A stretch of DNA of 64,000 bases, taken from positions 87,296-151,295 of the forward strand of contig NZ_JAKZHV010000010.1 of NCBI RefSeq assembly GCF_022568835.1. Direction: 5' to 3'. The position numbers and the translations under genes are program-made. A model generated the notes under the pieces. The model did no database searches and was not told where the DNA came from. It saw nothing but the letters and a program-made list of their open reading frames with translations. This DNA comes from Arsenicicoccus piscis (GTDB lineage Bacteria > Actinomycetota > Actinomycetes > Actinomycetales > Dermatophilaceae). How positions within the stretch are numbered: the first letter of the stretch is position 1; each line of letters begins with the position of its first letter. Below are positions 38,602 through 48,390 of the stretch, piece by piece.

Positions 38602-41381
38602 ATGGCCACGACCATCGCCGAGGCGCCGACCGGCTCCAGCGCCTCCGACCGGCCCCGTGGCGGGTCCCGGCCGCCGACGTCGCGCTCGCGCCTCGCCGAG
38701 TGGCGAGCGGGCTGGCGCGTCGCGCTGCGGCTCGCCGTCCGCGACACGGCCGCCCACCGGGGGCGCAGCGCGCTCGTGCTGGTGATGATCGCCCTGCCGG
38801 TGCTGCTCATGGTCGCCGCCCTCACGGGCTACGCGACCAAGGACGTGCACGGCCAGGAGGCGATCCCGGGGCTGATGGGTCGCGCGGCCGGCGTGGTCGA
38901 GTCGGTCCAGGACCAGGCCTACGCGCCCAGCGCCACCGGCGAGATGACCTTCACCTGCTCCGCGAGCTCGACCAGCTGCGAGCCGCCGCCCGCCAAGCAC
39001 CTCCCCGGGCTGCGCGGGTCGAACTCCGCCGCGCCGGCCGCCGACATGGGTGCCGCGGTCGGCCGGCTGCTCGACGCCCGCGTGCTGCCGTTCAGCACCG
39101 GCCCCAGCCGGGTGACCGTGGGCGACACGCGGCGCGGCTTCAACACCCTGGTCATCGACGGACGGGACCCGCTGGTCCGCGGCATGGCCGACCTGGTCTC
39201 CGACCGGTGGCCGACCACCCGCGACGAGGTGGTGGTCACCGAGTCCGGGATGTCTCGCGGGCTGCCGTCGAGCGGCACCCTGCAGGCCGGGGCCATCACC
39301 CACGGACCGGACGGCGCGCAGCAGAGCCACGCGACCTCCGTCACCATCGTCGGCGTCGCTGCTGCCCTGGTCGGGGAGGGCAGCAGCGCGCCGATCTCGT
39401 CCGCCTGCCGGACCCGGCGGCACCGATCTTCCAGTCCGGCCTGGTCGACCGGGCCACGCCGATCGACTGGGCCGAGGTCGCCCGGCTGAGCGGCTACGGC
39501 GTCGGGGTGGCCAGCCGGGCGGTGCTGATCGATCCGGCACAGGTGCCCGCCGAGGCTCAGGCCGCGTCCGGCCAGGTGAGCGGCCAGCAGGACACCCTGG
39601 TCGCGCTCGGGCTGGTCGCGGCCGGGCTGCTCATCGAGTCCGCGCTGCTCGCCGGACCGGCCTTCGCGGTGATCGCCCAGCGCCAGCGACGCACCCTGGC
39701 CCTGGCCGCCTCCAACGGGGCGACCCGCGCCCAGCTGCGCCGCACCATGCTCGCCCAGGCCCTCGTGGGTCGGGTCGGGTCGGCCGCGATCGCGGCGGCG
39801 CTCGGCGTGCTGCTCGGCTGGGTCGGCGTCCTGGTCTACCTGCGCTGGCGGCCGACGACGGTCACCGGTCCGTTCGACGTCCCCTGGCTCCAGCTCGCCG
39901 TCGTCCTGGGCTGCGCGATCGTCGCGGCAGTCGTGGCCGCGCTGGTCCCGGCCCGGGGTCTCGGGCGGCTCGACGTGATGTCCGCCCTGCGTGGCGACGT
40001 GGCACCGCGCCCGTCCCGACGGTGGCTCCCGGTTGTCGGGCTGGTCTGTGCCGCCCTCGGTGGGATCGGCATCTTCGCCGCCGTCGCGCTCGCCCGATCG
40101 GGCACCCACGACAGCTGGGTCGTGCTCGGGTCCCTGATCGGGTCGGCCGTCGTCCTCGTGATCGGCGCCCTCCTCGCGGTGCCCGCGATCCTCGGCCTCG
40201 TCGGTCGACTGGGTGGTGCGCTGCCGGTCCCCGTCCGGATCGCCATCCGGGACGCCGCGCGGCAGCGTGGTCGGGCGACACCGACGGTCGCCGCGATCAT
40301 GGCCGGCACCATCCTGCTCGGCACCAGTGCCATCGCCTTCGCCTCGTTCACCGAGCGCCAGCGCTCCGACTACGTCGCGAGCGCTCCGTCGGGGTGGCTC
40401 TATGCGCGGATGTTCGGTGGGGACGTGGACGTGCCGGCCGCGGTCGAGCAGACCATCCCCGGGGGGCGCGCCTACCAGCTCGACCGGGTCGCGCTGCCGA
40501 GGCCGTCGGCCGACACCCCGGCGGACCATGGGTGGCTCCTGCTGGCCCTCGCTCCCGGGTGCACGCCGGCGCAGGCGGTCGACGTGCCGCGCGACCGGCC
40601 CCCGTCCGCGTGCGTCGGTCTGAACATCAGCGCGCCGATGGGGTCGACCTCGGTCCGCGCGCTGGACGACCCCGGCCTGCGCGACGTGCTACGGCTCACC
40701 CGCGACCAGCAGCGGATCGTCGCGGCCGGAGGGGTGCTGACCTCGGTGCCTGCGTCAGCGTCCGCCGGGTCGCTGACCTGGGTCAGGCTCGACTACATCC
40801 AGAAGGACGGTGCGACGGTGCTCGGTCGAGAGTGGTCCCGCCGGACGCTGCCGGTCGGGTCGCTCACCCGCGAGCAGGCCGCGTTCGTCGACGCCTACAA
40901 CCCGATGGGGACGGCCGTGATCGGACCGGTGGGCACCCGGGCGCTGGGGCTGGAACGAAGCGCCGACGTCGTCATGGTGCGCCCGGGCGACGGCGACGCG
41001 GTCACCGACGCGCAGCGCGATGCCTTCGCCAAGGCGGTCGCCGACCCCAGCATGGACGAGCAGCTGTCCGACGAGAACGTCCGCGTAGAGCGCGGATTCG
41101 TCGATCAGTACGACCGGCTGCGCTGGCTCCTGGTCGGCACGGTCGTGCTGCTGATCCTGGTGGCCACGACCACGGCCACGGCCCTGTCCATGGGGGAAAC
41201 ACAGCGCGATCTCGCGACCCTGGCCGCCATCGGCTCCACCGGGCGGCTGCGACGCTGGATCGCCGCGGCGCAGGCGGGCTCGCTCGCGCTGATCGGCGCG
41301 CTCGTCGGGCTGGCCGTCGCCGCCCTGCTCGCCGCCCTCGTGGTGCGCACCAACCCGACCCTCACCCGACGGTCCACCTAG
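38602..41381 (+). pseudogene. FtsX/MacB-type ABC permease, frameshifted
   Basis: Reading starts at ATG 38602 and gives an N-terminal helix (SALVLVMIALPVLLMVAAL) and extracytoplasmic region, then loses frame between about 39390 and 39410. The remainder lies in another frame to 41381: first FtsX domain (ALVAAGLLIESALLAGPAFAV, PWLQLAVVLGCAIVAAVVAALVPAR), a large outside region, and the last helices. The final FtsX domain also looks short: AAQAGSLALIGALVGL runs directly into AALLAALVVRT, as if one helix pair were lost. Intact, it would be about 925 residues exporting or sensing a hydrophobic compound. Confidence 0.8.
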
Positions 41382-41395
41382 GAGACGAAGACACG

Positions 41396-42010
41396 ATGTC
41401 GATCCGCAACGGCCTGCTCGCCCTGCTCGCCGACCAGCCGATGTATGGCGCCCAGCTGCGCTCGGAGTTCGAGGCGCGCACGGGTGACACCTGGCCGCTC
41501 AACGTGGGGCAGGTCTACCAGACCCTCACCCGGCTCGAGCGCGACGGCCTTGTCGACCAGCGCGGTGAGGACGAGGAGGGCCGCACGACCTACGGGCTGA
41601 CCGACGCGGGCCGCGCCGAGGTCGAGCGCTGGTGGTCCGAGCCGGTCGACCGTGAGAGCACGCCGCGCAACGAGCTGGCGATCAAGCTGGCGCTCGCGGT
41701 GACCGTGCCCGGCGTGGACGTCACGCGGGTCGTGCAGGCCCAGCGGACCGCGACGATGCGCCAGCTGCGCGACCTGACGCGCATCAAGTCCGCGACGGTC
41801 ACCGACGGCGACCGCACCCAGCTCGCCTGGCTGCTCGTCGTCGAGAACCTCATCTTCGCGGCCGAGTCCGAGGTGCGCTGGCTCGACCACGTCGAGGCTC
41901 GGGTAGCCCGTGCTGCCGGCTCCGCGTCCCCGCGCGCCGCCACGGCGGGCTCCCCGGAGCCGGCCACGCAGCGGCAGGCGCCGGTCCGGACGGCGCGCGG
42001 GCTGCGATGA
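41396..42010 (+). CDS. PadR family transcriptional regulator
   Basis: 204 residues: PadR winged helix-turn-helix (about 1-85; LLALLADQPMYGAQLRSEFE, QVYQTLTRLERDGLV, TYGLTDAGRAEV) and a C-terminal dimerisation helix region (about 95-180), then a Pro/Ala-rich tail. It follows the permease by 14 nt, so it belongs to the ABC operon and probably represses it through the paired ATACTCGGTAT sites upstream of the ATPase gene. The effector is unknown. Confidence 0.9.
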   Translation: MSIRNGLLALLADQPMYGAQLRSEFEARTGDTWPLNVGQVYQTLTRLERDGLVDQRGEDEEGRTTYGLTDAGRAEVERWWSEPVDRESTPRNELAIKLALAVTVPGVDVTRVVQAQRTATMRQLRDLTRIKSATVTDGDRTQLAWLLVVENLIFAAESEVRWLDHVEARVARAAGSASPRAATAGSPEPATQRQAPVRTARGLR

Positions 42011-42017
42011 TGGGGCC

Positions 42018-42299
42018 ATGCCCCGCTCCAACCGTCGTCGCGTCGACCACGCGCCGCTGGCCCTCGGTCGGCTGGCCGGCATGGAGCGGCGCGAGCAGCA
42101 CTGGGACGGTGCCTGGACCGTGCGGCGCGTGCGCGGCGCCGGGCAGGGGCGGGTCTACCGCTGTCCGGGGTGCAACCAGGAGCTGAGCGACGACCTGCCT
42201 CACGTGGTCGCGTGGCCGGCCGAAGGCATGCGTGGCCTGCCGGACCGCCGGCACTGGCACACGTCGTGCTGGGCGGCCAAGGACCGTCGTAGAGTCTGA
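42018..42299 (+). CDS. Small basic zinc-ribbon-like protein
   Basis: 93 residues, Arg-rich, with CPGC near residue 55 and a later HWHTSCW near 84, a possible four-ligand metal site. Short proteins like this with an ATP/GTP-binding label are widespread in actinobacteria but have no known role. Begins 7 nt after the PadR stop; GATGAT just upstream could be a leaderless -10. Confidence 0.65.
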   Translation: MPRSNRRRVDHAPLALGRLAGMERREQHWDGAWTVRRVRGAGQGRVYRCPGCNQELSDDLPHVVAWPAEGMRGLPDRRHWHTSCWAAKDRRRV

Positions 42300-42334
42300 C
42301 CCAGCCCCACCGACGAGCCCTGGAAGGACCACGC

Positions 42335-43093
42335 GTGAGCGTCCACGAGATCCGGTCCGGCACGATCCTGCCGGCCCGCCGCGAGGACATCGAGCTGCAC
42401 ACCGCCGACGGGCTCACCCTCGTCGGTGAGCTCGCCCTGCCGCTCGACCGCGACCCCGTCGCGACGCTCGTCACCTTGCACCCGCTGCCGACCGCCGGGG
42501 GCTTCATGGACAGCCACGTCCTCAAGAAGGCGTCCTACCGGCTGCCCGCGCTCGCCGACGTCGCGGTGCTCCGCTTCAACACGCGCGGCACGAGCTCGCC
42601 GCGCGGCACCTCGCAGGGCATCTTCGACGCGGGGGACAGCGAGCGCTACGACGTGGCCGCGGCGATCGAGTTCGCGGAGTTCCACGAGGACCCCGCGCTG
42701 CCGCACCGCTGGCTGCTCGGCTGGTCGTTCGGGACCGACCTGACCCTGATGCACGGGCTCGACCCCTCGATCGAGGGCGCCATCTTGATGAGCCCGCCGC
42801 TGCGCTGGTCGCGGCCCGAGCACCTGCAGGCCTGGACCGACTCCGGCAAGCCGGTCAGCGCACTGGTGCCCGAGCACGACGACTTCCTCCAACCTCCCGC
42901 TGCCCGTGAAGGATTCGCGCCGCTGCAGCAGGCGAAGGTCGTCACCATCGAGGGCGGCAAGCACCTGTGGGTGGGGGAGACGTACGTCCGGCGCGCCCTG
43001 GACGAGATCGTGGCCGTGGTGGCCCCCGACCGGCTCGTCGACGGGCACCTGCCGACCACCTGGGACGGCGACGTCGTCTCCTCCGGCGACTGA
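42335..43093 (+). CDS. Alpha/beta hydrolase
   Basis: 252 residues. Nucleophile elbow GWSFG near residue 130, acid in PEHDDFL and His in GGKHLWVGE complete a Ser-Asp-His triad. The oxyanion block LHPLPTAGGFMDSH resembles the dienelactone-hydrolase/BAAT-like group. GTG 42335 follows GGAAGGA. The substrate is not predictable; followed by a DMT-family exporter gene 7 nt later. Confidence 0.83.
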   Translation: MSVHEIRSGTILPARREDIELHTADGLTLVGELALPLDRDPVATLVTLHPLPTAGGFMDSHVLKKASYRLPALADVAVLRFNTRGTSSPRGTSQGIFDAGDSERYDVAAAIEFAEFHEDPALPHRWLLGWSFGTDLTLMHGLDPSIEGAILMSPPLRWSRPEHLQAWTDSGKPVSALVPEHDDFLQPPAAREGFAPLQQAKVVTIEGGKHLWVGETYVRRALDEIVAVVAPDRLVDGHLPTTWDGDVVSSGD

Positions 43094-43100
43094 GTCCGGC

Positions 43101-44009
43101 ATGAGCCTGCTGCGCGGCTACCTGCTGGTGGTCGTCTCCGCCATCGCGTTCGGCGTCATGCCGGTCATCGCGGTCTTCGCCTACCGCCACGGCGTCAGCG
43201 TGCCGACGCTGCTGCTCGCCCGCTTCGGGCTGTCCGCGGTCGTGCTCGTGGTGGGTCTCGCCGCCCTGCGGCGACTCCGGCTCCCCGCCACCCGGGCGAT
43301 GCTCGTGCTGGGGCTGATGGGGGTGATCTACTGCGGGCAGTCGAGCCTGTACTTCTCTGCGGTGCAACGGATCTCGCCGGCTCTCGTTGGACTGCTGCTG
43401 TATCTCTACCCCTCCCTCGTCGCTCTGCTGTCGTCGATCGTCAACCACGACAGGCTGACTCGCGGCGTCGTCCTCTCGCTGGTCCTGTCCTTCGTGGGAA
43501 TCGCCTTGTGCCTCGGGCGGATCGGCGGCGGCAGCGACCTCGTGGGGGTCGCCCTCGGGGCTGCCGCCCCCTTCCTCTACGCGATCTACATCGTGCTGGG
43601 CGACCGGGTCGGGCGGGGCGTGCCGCCGCTGGTGTCGAGCGCGCTCGTGTGCGCGTCGGCTGCGCTGTCCTTCGTGGTCACCGGGCTGGTGACCAGCAGC
43701 CTCGACGTCGGCGCGGCGCTGCGCGGCTGGGTCCCCGTGGCGGGGGTGGCCGTCGTCGGCGGCGTGATCGCCGTGACCTGCTTCTTCGCCGGGATGGGCG
43801 TGCTCGGCGCGACCCGGGCCTCGATCGTCTCCACGGCCGAGCCGGTCGTCACGGTGCTCGCCACCGCGCTGGTCCTCGGCGGCACGCTCAGCGGTCTGCA
43901 GTGGCTCGGCGCGGCCCTCGTGGTCGTCGGCGCCATCGTCGGTGTCCGCGCTCACGCCGGGCAGGACGGCGCCCACGCGCCGGTCGCTCCCGGTCTACGC
44001 CCGTCCTGA
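43101..44009 (+). CDS. EamA/DMT superfamily transporter
   Basis: 302 residues with ten hydrophobic helices in two EamA repeats, the layout of small-molecule exporters such as RhaT/YdcZ-like proteins. Typical ends of each repeat are seen (YLYPSLVALLSSI and STAEPVVTVLATALVL). Substrate unknown. Starts 7 nt after the hydrolase stop, so the two are probably co-transcribed. Confidence 0.87.
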   Translation: MSLLRGYLLVVVSAIAFGVMPVIAVFAYRHGVSVPTLLLARFGLSAVVLVVGLAALRRLRLPATRAMLVLGLMGVIYCGQSSLYFSAVQRISPALVGLLLYLYPSLVALLSSIVNHDRLTRGVVLSLVLSFVGIALCLGRIGGGSDLVGVALGAAAPFLYAIYIVLGDRVGRGVPPLVSSALVCASAALSFVVTGLVTSSLDVGAALRGWVPVAGVAVVGGVIAVTCFFAGMGVLGATRASIVSTAEPVVTVLATALVLGGTLSGLQWLGAALVVVGAIVGVRAHAGQDGAHAPVAPGLRPS

Positions 44010-44051
44010 CCCGCCCGACCCGGCCCACCTGACCCCGGGGGAGCCAACCAC

Positions 44052-45266
44052 TTAGAGCCGGCGCTGGCGGGGGACCAGGACCTCTTCGTAGAGCAGCAGC
44101 AGGCCGGCCGCGACGGGGATCGCGAGCAGCGCGCCGAGCATGCCGAGCAGGGTGGCGCCCGCGAGCGCCGCGACGACCGTGACGGCTCCGGGGACGGCGA
44201 CGGTGCGCCTCATGATGCGCGGGATGATGAGGTAGTTCTCGACCTGCTGGTAGACGATGTAGTAGATGAGCAGGATGATCGCGACCTTGGGCGAGACGGT
44301 GAGCCCGGCGATCGTGACGACCGTGCCGCCGAGGGTGGCGCCGACCATCGGGATCAGGCCGAGGAAGGCCACCACCACGGCGAGCACCGCCGCGTAGGGC
44401 ACCCCGAGGATCTGCATGGCCAGCCAGCTGAGGGCGCCGTTGATGCTGGCGACGATCGCCTGGCCGATGGCGTAGGCGCCGACCCGGCGCATGATCTGCT
44501 CGGACAGCGCGACAACCCGCGGGCGTCGGCTGGCCGGCACCATCGCGTAGACCGCCTGCTTGGCGCGGGGCAGGTTCGCGAGGATGTAGAGCGTGAGGAT
44601 CAGGACGGTGAACGTCTGGAACAACCCGCTCACGGCGGCCGCGCCGGCGCCCCAGAGGCCACCCGCGATGGTCTGCAGGAAGGACTGGTCGGTGAGCCGC
44701 TGGTTGATCTGGTTCTGCAGCTGGTCGACCAGGTGGTAGTCCTGGTCCAGGCGTTGCACCCAGGGTTGGGCGAGCAGGTCGTCGACGGCGCCCGGGGTGT
44801 TCGCGACCAGCGCGGAGGACTGGGACACGACGACCGGCGCGACGAGCGAGCCGAGCAGGGTGAAGACGGCGACCAGACCGACGAAGACGATGCTCACCGC
44901 CCACCCGCGGCCGAGGCCGTCGGCGGTGAGCCGCTCGACGATCGGGTCGAGGGCGACCGCGATGAACACGGCCACCGTGAGCAGGGTGAGCGTCATGCTC
45001 AGCTGGCCGAGGAAGTTCCACAGCGTGACGGCGACGAGCACCCCCATCGCCCCGACGAACCCGAGGCGGAACGGCCGGCTCAGCGCCTGACCGGTCAGCT
45101 CGGCGCCGCGGCGGGCACCCTCGACGTCCGCCCCCTCGCTGCTCGCCACCGGGTCGGCGGCGCCCGCCGAGAGGCGCACCTGCTCCTCGAGGCGGTTGCT
45201 CGCCTCGAGTGCCTCACGGGCCTTGCTGCGGTACTCGGACCACCAGCGGTACGTCGGCAATCTCAC
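44052..45266 (-). CDS. AI-2E family transporter (PerM/TqsA family)
   Basis: 404-residue membrane protein. Eight helices, with the conserved GLIPMVGATLGG block and the DLLLPRI-like YLIIPRIMRRTVAV region of the AI-2E family. Members include Na+/H+ antiporters and proposed quorum-signal exporters; the name should not be read as proof of signal export. GTG 45266 follows TATCGT by 7 nt (leaderless-type). Convergent with the EamA gene. Confidence 0.9.
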   Translation of the reverse strand: MRLPTYRWWSEYRSKAREALEASNRLEEQVRLSAGAADPVASSEGADVEGARRGAELTGQALSRPFRLGFVGAMGVLVAVTLWNFLGQLSMTLTLLTVAVFIAVALDPIVERLTADGLGRGWAVSIVFVGLVAVFTLLGSLVAPVVVSQSSALVANTPGAVDDLLAQPWVQRLDQDYHLVDQLQNQINQRLTDQSFLQTIAGGLWGAGAAAVSGLFQTFTVLILTLYILANLPRAKQAVYAMVPASRRPRVVALSEQIMRRVGAYAIGQAIVASINGALSWLAMQILGVPYAAVLAVVVAFLGLIPMVGATLGGTVVTIAGLTVSPKVAIILLIYYIVYQQVENYLIIPRIMRRTVAVPGAVTVVAALAGATLLGMLGALLAIPVAAGLLLLYEEVLVPRQRRL

Positions 45267-45391
45267 GGGTCCGACGATAGTCGCGCCGGTGCGCGCTTCG
45301 TGGTGACACGTCGGCTACCTCGGCTACCAATGGACTGACGCGACGGCTCCCACGTCGGCGAAGCGAGAGCGACGCGTCGGCGACACGTGGT

Positions 45392-46744
45392 CTACACGTT
45401 GCGGAACCGGTTGATCTCCTGCTCGAGCTCGGCGCGCAGCTCGGGGCGGGTCACGCCGAGGCCCGGCTCGGGCGCGAGGGTGAGGACGCCGACCTTGCCC
45501 TGGTGCCGGTTGCGGTGCACGTCGTAGGCCGCCTGGCCCACCTCGTCCATCGTGTAGGTGCGCGACAGGGTCGGGTGGATCAGGCCTCGACGGATCAGCG
45601 AGTTGGCCTCCCAGGCCTCGCGGTAGTTGGCGAAGTGCGACCCGATGATCCGCTTGAGGTTCATCCACAGGTAGCGGTTGTCGAACTCGTGCAGGTAGCC
45701 GCTCGTCGAGGCGCAGGTGACGATCGTGCCGCCCTTGCGGGTGACGTAGACCGAGGCGCCGAAGGTCTCGCGGCCGGGGTGCTCGAAGACGATGTCGGGG
45801 TCGTGGCCGTTGGTGAGCTCGCGGATCTTGGCGCCGAGCCGCTTCCACTCGCGCGGGTCCTGGGTGTGCTCGTCGGACCAGAACCGGTAGCCCTCGGCGG
45901 AGCGGTCGATGACCAGGTCGGCGCCCATGCGGCGACAGATCTCGGCCTTCTCGGGGGAGGACACGACGCAGATCGGCGTCGCACCGCCCGCGAGCGCCAT
46001 CTGGGTGGCGTAGGACCCGAGCCCGCCGGAGGCGCCCCAGATGAGGACCCGGTCGCCGAGCTTCATCCCCGCGCCGTTGCGGGAGATGAGCTGCCGGTAG
46101 GCCGTGGAGTTGACCAGGCCCGGGGACGCGGCCTCCTCCCAGGTGAGGTGCTCGGGCTTGGGCATCAGCTGGTTGGTCTTGACGATCGCCAGCTGCGCGA
46201 GGCCGCCGAAGTTGGTCTCGAAGCCCCAGATCCGCTGCTCGGGGTCGAGCATCGTGTCGTTGTGCCCGTCGTGGTGCTCGAGCTCGACGGAGAGGCAGTG
46301 CGCGACGACCTCCTGGCCGGCCTTCCACAGGTGCACCCCGGGGCCGGTGCGCAGCACCACGCCGGCGAGGTCCGAGCCGACCACGTGGTAGGGCAGGTCG
46401 TGGCGCTTGGTGTCCTCCGACAGCCGGCCGTAGCGCTGCAGGAAGCCGAACGTGGACATCGGCTCGAAGATCGAGGTCCACACGGTGTTGTAGTTGATCG
46501 AGCTGGCCATCACCGCGACCAGGGCCTCACCGGGCGCGAGCCGGGGAACGGGCACCTCGTCCAGGTGCAGCGAGCGGCGTGGGTCCTTGTCCTTGGTGGC
46601 GAGGCCGGCGAACATCTCGGTCTCGTCGGCATGCACGGTGACGGCGCGGTAGAACTCTGGGACGGGGAGCGCCGAGTAGGTGGCCTCGGTCCGGTCTCCG
46701 CTGACGATGGCGTCCTGCAGGGCGGTCATGGCGTCGTTGCTCAT
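45392..46744 (-). CDS. ccr: Crotonyl-CoA carboxylase/reductase
   Basis: 450-residue enzyme that reductively carboxylates crotonyl-CoA to (2S)-ethylmalonyl-CoA with NADPH and CO2. It is an MDR-superfamily protein: NADP motif GASGGLGS (237-244). The residues known to hold CO2 in characterised Ccr enzymes are in place: Asn84 (SSINYNTVW), Phe175-Glu176 (WGFETNFGG) and His370 (IIGSHFANY), which argues for a true carboxylase rather than a simple enoyl reductase. ATG 46744 is chosen over 46801 because TAGGTT (46757-46752) ends 7 nt before it. Key enzyme of the ethylmalonyl-CoA pathway with meaA in this window. Confidence 0.95.
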   Translation of the reverse strand: MSNDAMTALQDAIVSGDRTEATYSALPVPEFYRAVTVHADETEMFAGLATKDKDPRRSLHLDEVPVPRLAPGEALVAVMASSINYNTVWTSIFEPMSTFGFLQRYGRLSEDTKRHDLPYHVVGSDLAGVVLRTGPGVHLWKAGQEVVAHCLSVELEHHDGHNDTMLDPEQRIWGFETNFGGLAQLAIVKTNQLMPKPEHLTWEEAASPGLVNSTAYRQLISRNGAGMKLGDRVLIWGASGGLGSYATQMALAGGATPICVVSSPEKAEICRRMGADLVIDRSAEGYRFWSDEHTQDPREWKRLGAKIRELTNGHDPDIVFEHPGRETFGASVYVTRKGGTIVTCASTSGYLHEFDNRYLWMNLKRIIGSHFANYREAWEANSLIRRGLIHPTLSRTYTMDEVGQAAYDVHRNRHQGKVGVLTLAPEPGLGVTRPELRAELEQEINRFRNV

Positions 46745-46753
46745 GCTGGCGAA

Positions 46754-46769
46754 CCTACTGGCTGGTAGG
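46754..46769. promoter_or_regulatory. Inverted repeat over the ccr promoter
   Basis: CCTAC-TGGCTG-GTAGG, overlapping the proposed ccr -10 (46757-46752). Five-bp arms with a 6-nt centre, TetR-like in form. Not the same sequence as the palindrome at the icmA start. Confidence 0.4.
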
Positions 46770-46877
46770 CCCCGCCATAAGGGGACTGAGATGCCTGCCA
46801 CAGGTGGCGTTGGTCACGTCGAGCGCGGTTCTCGTATGTTGTGCGCGCCCTGTGAGCCTGGCGCTACAGTGACGGGC

Positions 46878-47864
46878 GTGCCTCGCGTCCACCACGTCGC
46901 GCCCGGCTCGGAGCCGCCGGAGGGGGCGGCCCCGGGCCAGGCTCGGCGTTCGGTGGCCCGAGGCGCCTCCGCGTCCTCAGCCACGTCGGCGCCTGCTGCG
47001 TCGCCTGCTGCGTCGGCTGCTGTGTCGCCCACGGCCCCTCAGGCGGCCCCGGACCTCTCCGCCCTGGTGCTGCCCCGGCGTGCGGCGCTCGTCGGCGCCG
47101 GGCTCTGCGCGCTCGCCGGCACCGGCCTCGCCGCCGTGGGGGACGGCCGGCTCACCCTCGGCTCCGGTCCGACCCGCACCCAGGCAACCCGGCGGGCGGC
47201 CGACCCGGGCGGATTCAGCCGGGTCCGCACCTCTGCTCCCGTGGTGGCGCTGACCTTCGACGACGGGCCCGACCCGGCCTACACGCCCACGGTCCTGGAC
47301 CTGCTGGCCCGCGCCGGCGCCCAGGCTACGTTCTTCTGCGTCGGCACCAACGTCGAGGCGCACCCCGCGATCGTCGAGCGCATCGTGCGCGAGGGACACC
47401 TGCTCGCCAACCACACGCACGACCACGCCCCGCTCGAGTCGATCCTGGGGCGCGAGGTCGAGCGTCAGGTCCGCGACGGCCGATCGGCCCTGGTCGAGGT
47501 CGCCGGGCTGCGGGCCGGCAGCGTGCAGGGTGCCCGATTCCTGCGCCCACCAAGGGGATTCACGACGCCGAACGTCGCGCGGATCGCGGGACGCCTGGAC
47601 GAGCGGGGGGCCTACTGGAGCCTGTGCCTGGAGGCCAACGGCGCGGGCGACGACCGCTCCACCGGTGCTCGCGTGGGTGCCCTGCTGGACCCAGGTGACG
47701 TGCTGCTCGCGCACGACGGGGGACACGTCAGCGGCCGGTGGGGGCAGGTCTACGACCGCAGCACGACCGTGGCCGCCCTGCCGTACGTCCTCGAGACGCT
47801 GGCCGCCCGCGGGCTGCGCAGCGTGCGGCTGGACCAGCTGGTGCGCAGCGGCCGACCCGTCTGA
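46878..47864 (+). CDS. Polysaccharide deacetylase (NodB homology domain), probably exported
   Basis: 328 residues. A 60-residue Ala/Ser/Pro-rich head precedes a twin-arginine-like signal (LPRRAALVGAGLCALAGTGLAA, split as LPRRAAL and the hydrophobic run), then the NodB domain: TFDDGPDP near 125 (metal and catalytic Asp), HTHDH near 178 (metal His pair) and RPPRGF near 222. It removes N-acetyl groups from GlcNAc-type polymers such as peptidoglycan or capsule. GTG 46878 is chosen because TACAGT (46865-46870) ends 7 nt before it. Confidence 0.85.
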   Translation: MPRVHHVAPGSEPPEGAAPGQARRSVARGASASSATSAPAASPAASAAVSPTAPQAAPDLSALVLPRRAALVGAGLCALAGTGLAAVGDGRLTLGSGPTRTQATRRAADPGGFSRVRTSAPVVALTFDDGPDPAYTPTVLDLLARAGAQATFFCVGTNVEAHPAIVERIVREGHLLANHTHDHAPLESILGREVERQVRDGRSALVEVAGLRAGSVQGARFLRPPRGFTTPNVARIAGRLDERGAYWSLCLEANGAGDDRSTGARVGALLDPGDVLLAHDGGHVSGRWGQVYDRSTTVAALPYVLETLAARGLRSVRLDQLVRSGRPV

Positions 47865-48019
47865 GCGGCCCCCTGCCAACCGGTGCCTGACGGGTCGGGC
47901 CAGAGCAGGACAGCTCGACAGCTCGGTCAGTGCAGAACAGCGGGCCCAGCGCAGAACGGTCGGCCTAGGTCAACGGCGACCCCGTAGACGCGCACGAACC
48001 CGTGATGTGCGCACGAACG

Positions 48020-48061
48020 CGTGAGGCGCGCAGGGTCCGGACCCGCGCGTCTCACGGTTTT
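48020..48061 (+). terminator. Terminator-like hairpin with T run
   Basis: CGTGAGGCGCGC pairs with GCGCGTCTCACG (one G-U pair), closing an inner palindrome GGGTCCGGACCC, and is followed by GTTTT. Immediately upstream, GCGCACGAAC(C/G)CGTGA occurs twice (47990 and 48009). It is 155 nt after the deacetylase stop. Confidence 0.6.
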
Positions 48062-48210
48062 GTGGGCGCCACCCGAGTTCTTGAGCATGTTCACACCGAA
48101 GCGCCCCCCGTAGACCCCTCCAGCATCACCAGCCCCACCCACCACAGCGGCCCTCACCCCACGCTCACCGCCACATCGCCCACGCCGACCCGCCCTCCCT
48201 CGACACGTCG

Positions 48211-48390
48211 ATCTGTGACCGAGACGGCAGTTGGCCACGCGGGACGCGTCGACACGGCACTTGGCCACCGAGATGGCTGGTAGAGCAGCCATCTCGGTGG
48301 CTAACCACCATCTCGGCGGGGGTGGCGTGCTCAACCATCATCTCGACAGCGCTTCGGTGGCCAACCACCATCTCGGCCGGGCCAGGGTGA
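48211..48390. repeat. 30-bp-phased inverted repeat array
   Basis: Six consecutive 30-bp units. The octamer TTGGCCAC sits at 48231 and 48261; its reverse complement form GTGGC(C/T)AA sits at 48297 and 48357, with a degenerate GTGCTCAA at 48327. Linked 15-mers AACCACCATCTCGGC, AACCATCATCTCGAC and AACCACCATCTCGGC begin at 48303, 48333 and 48363. The centre is a hairpin (48261-48303) with a 16-bp perfect stem, GCCACCGAGATGGCTG, and a GTAGAG loop. Confidence 0.8.

Noticed and set aside
48211..48390. CRISPR array
   Set aside because: Repeats are about 15 nt with 15-nt intervals, change orientation in the middle, and no cas gene is nearby.
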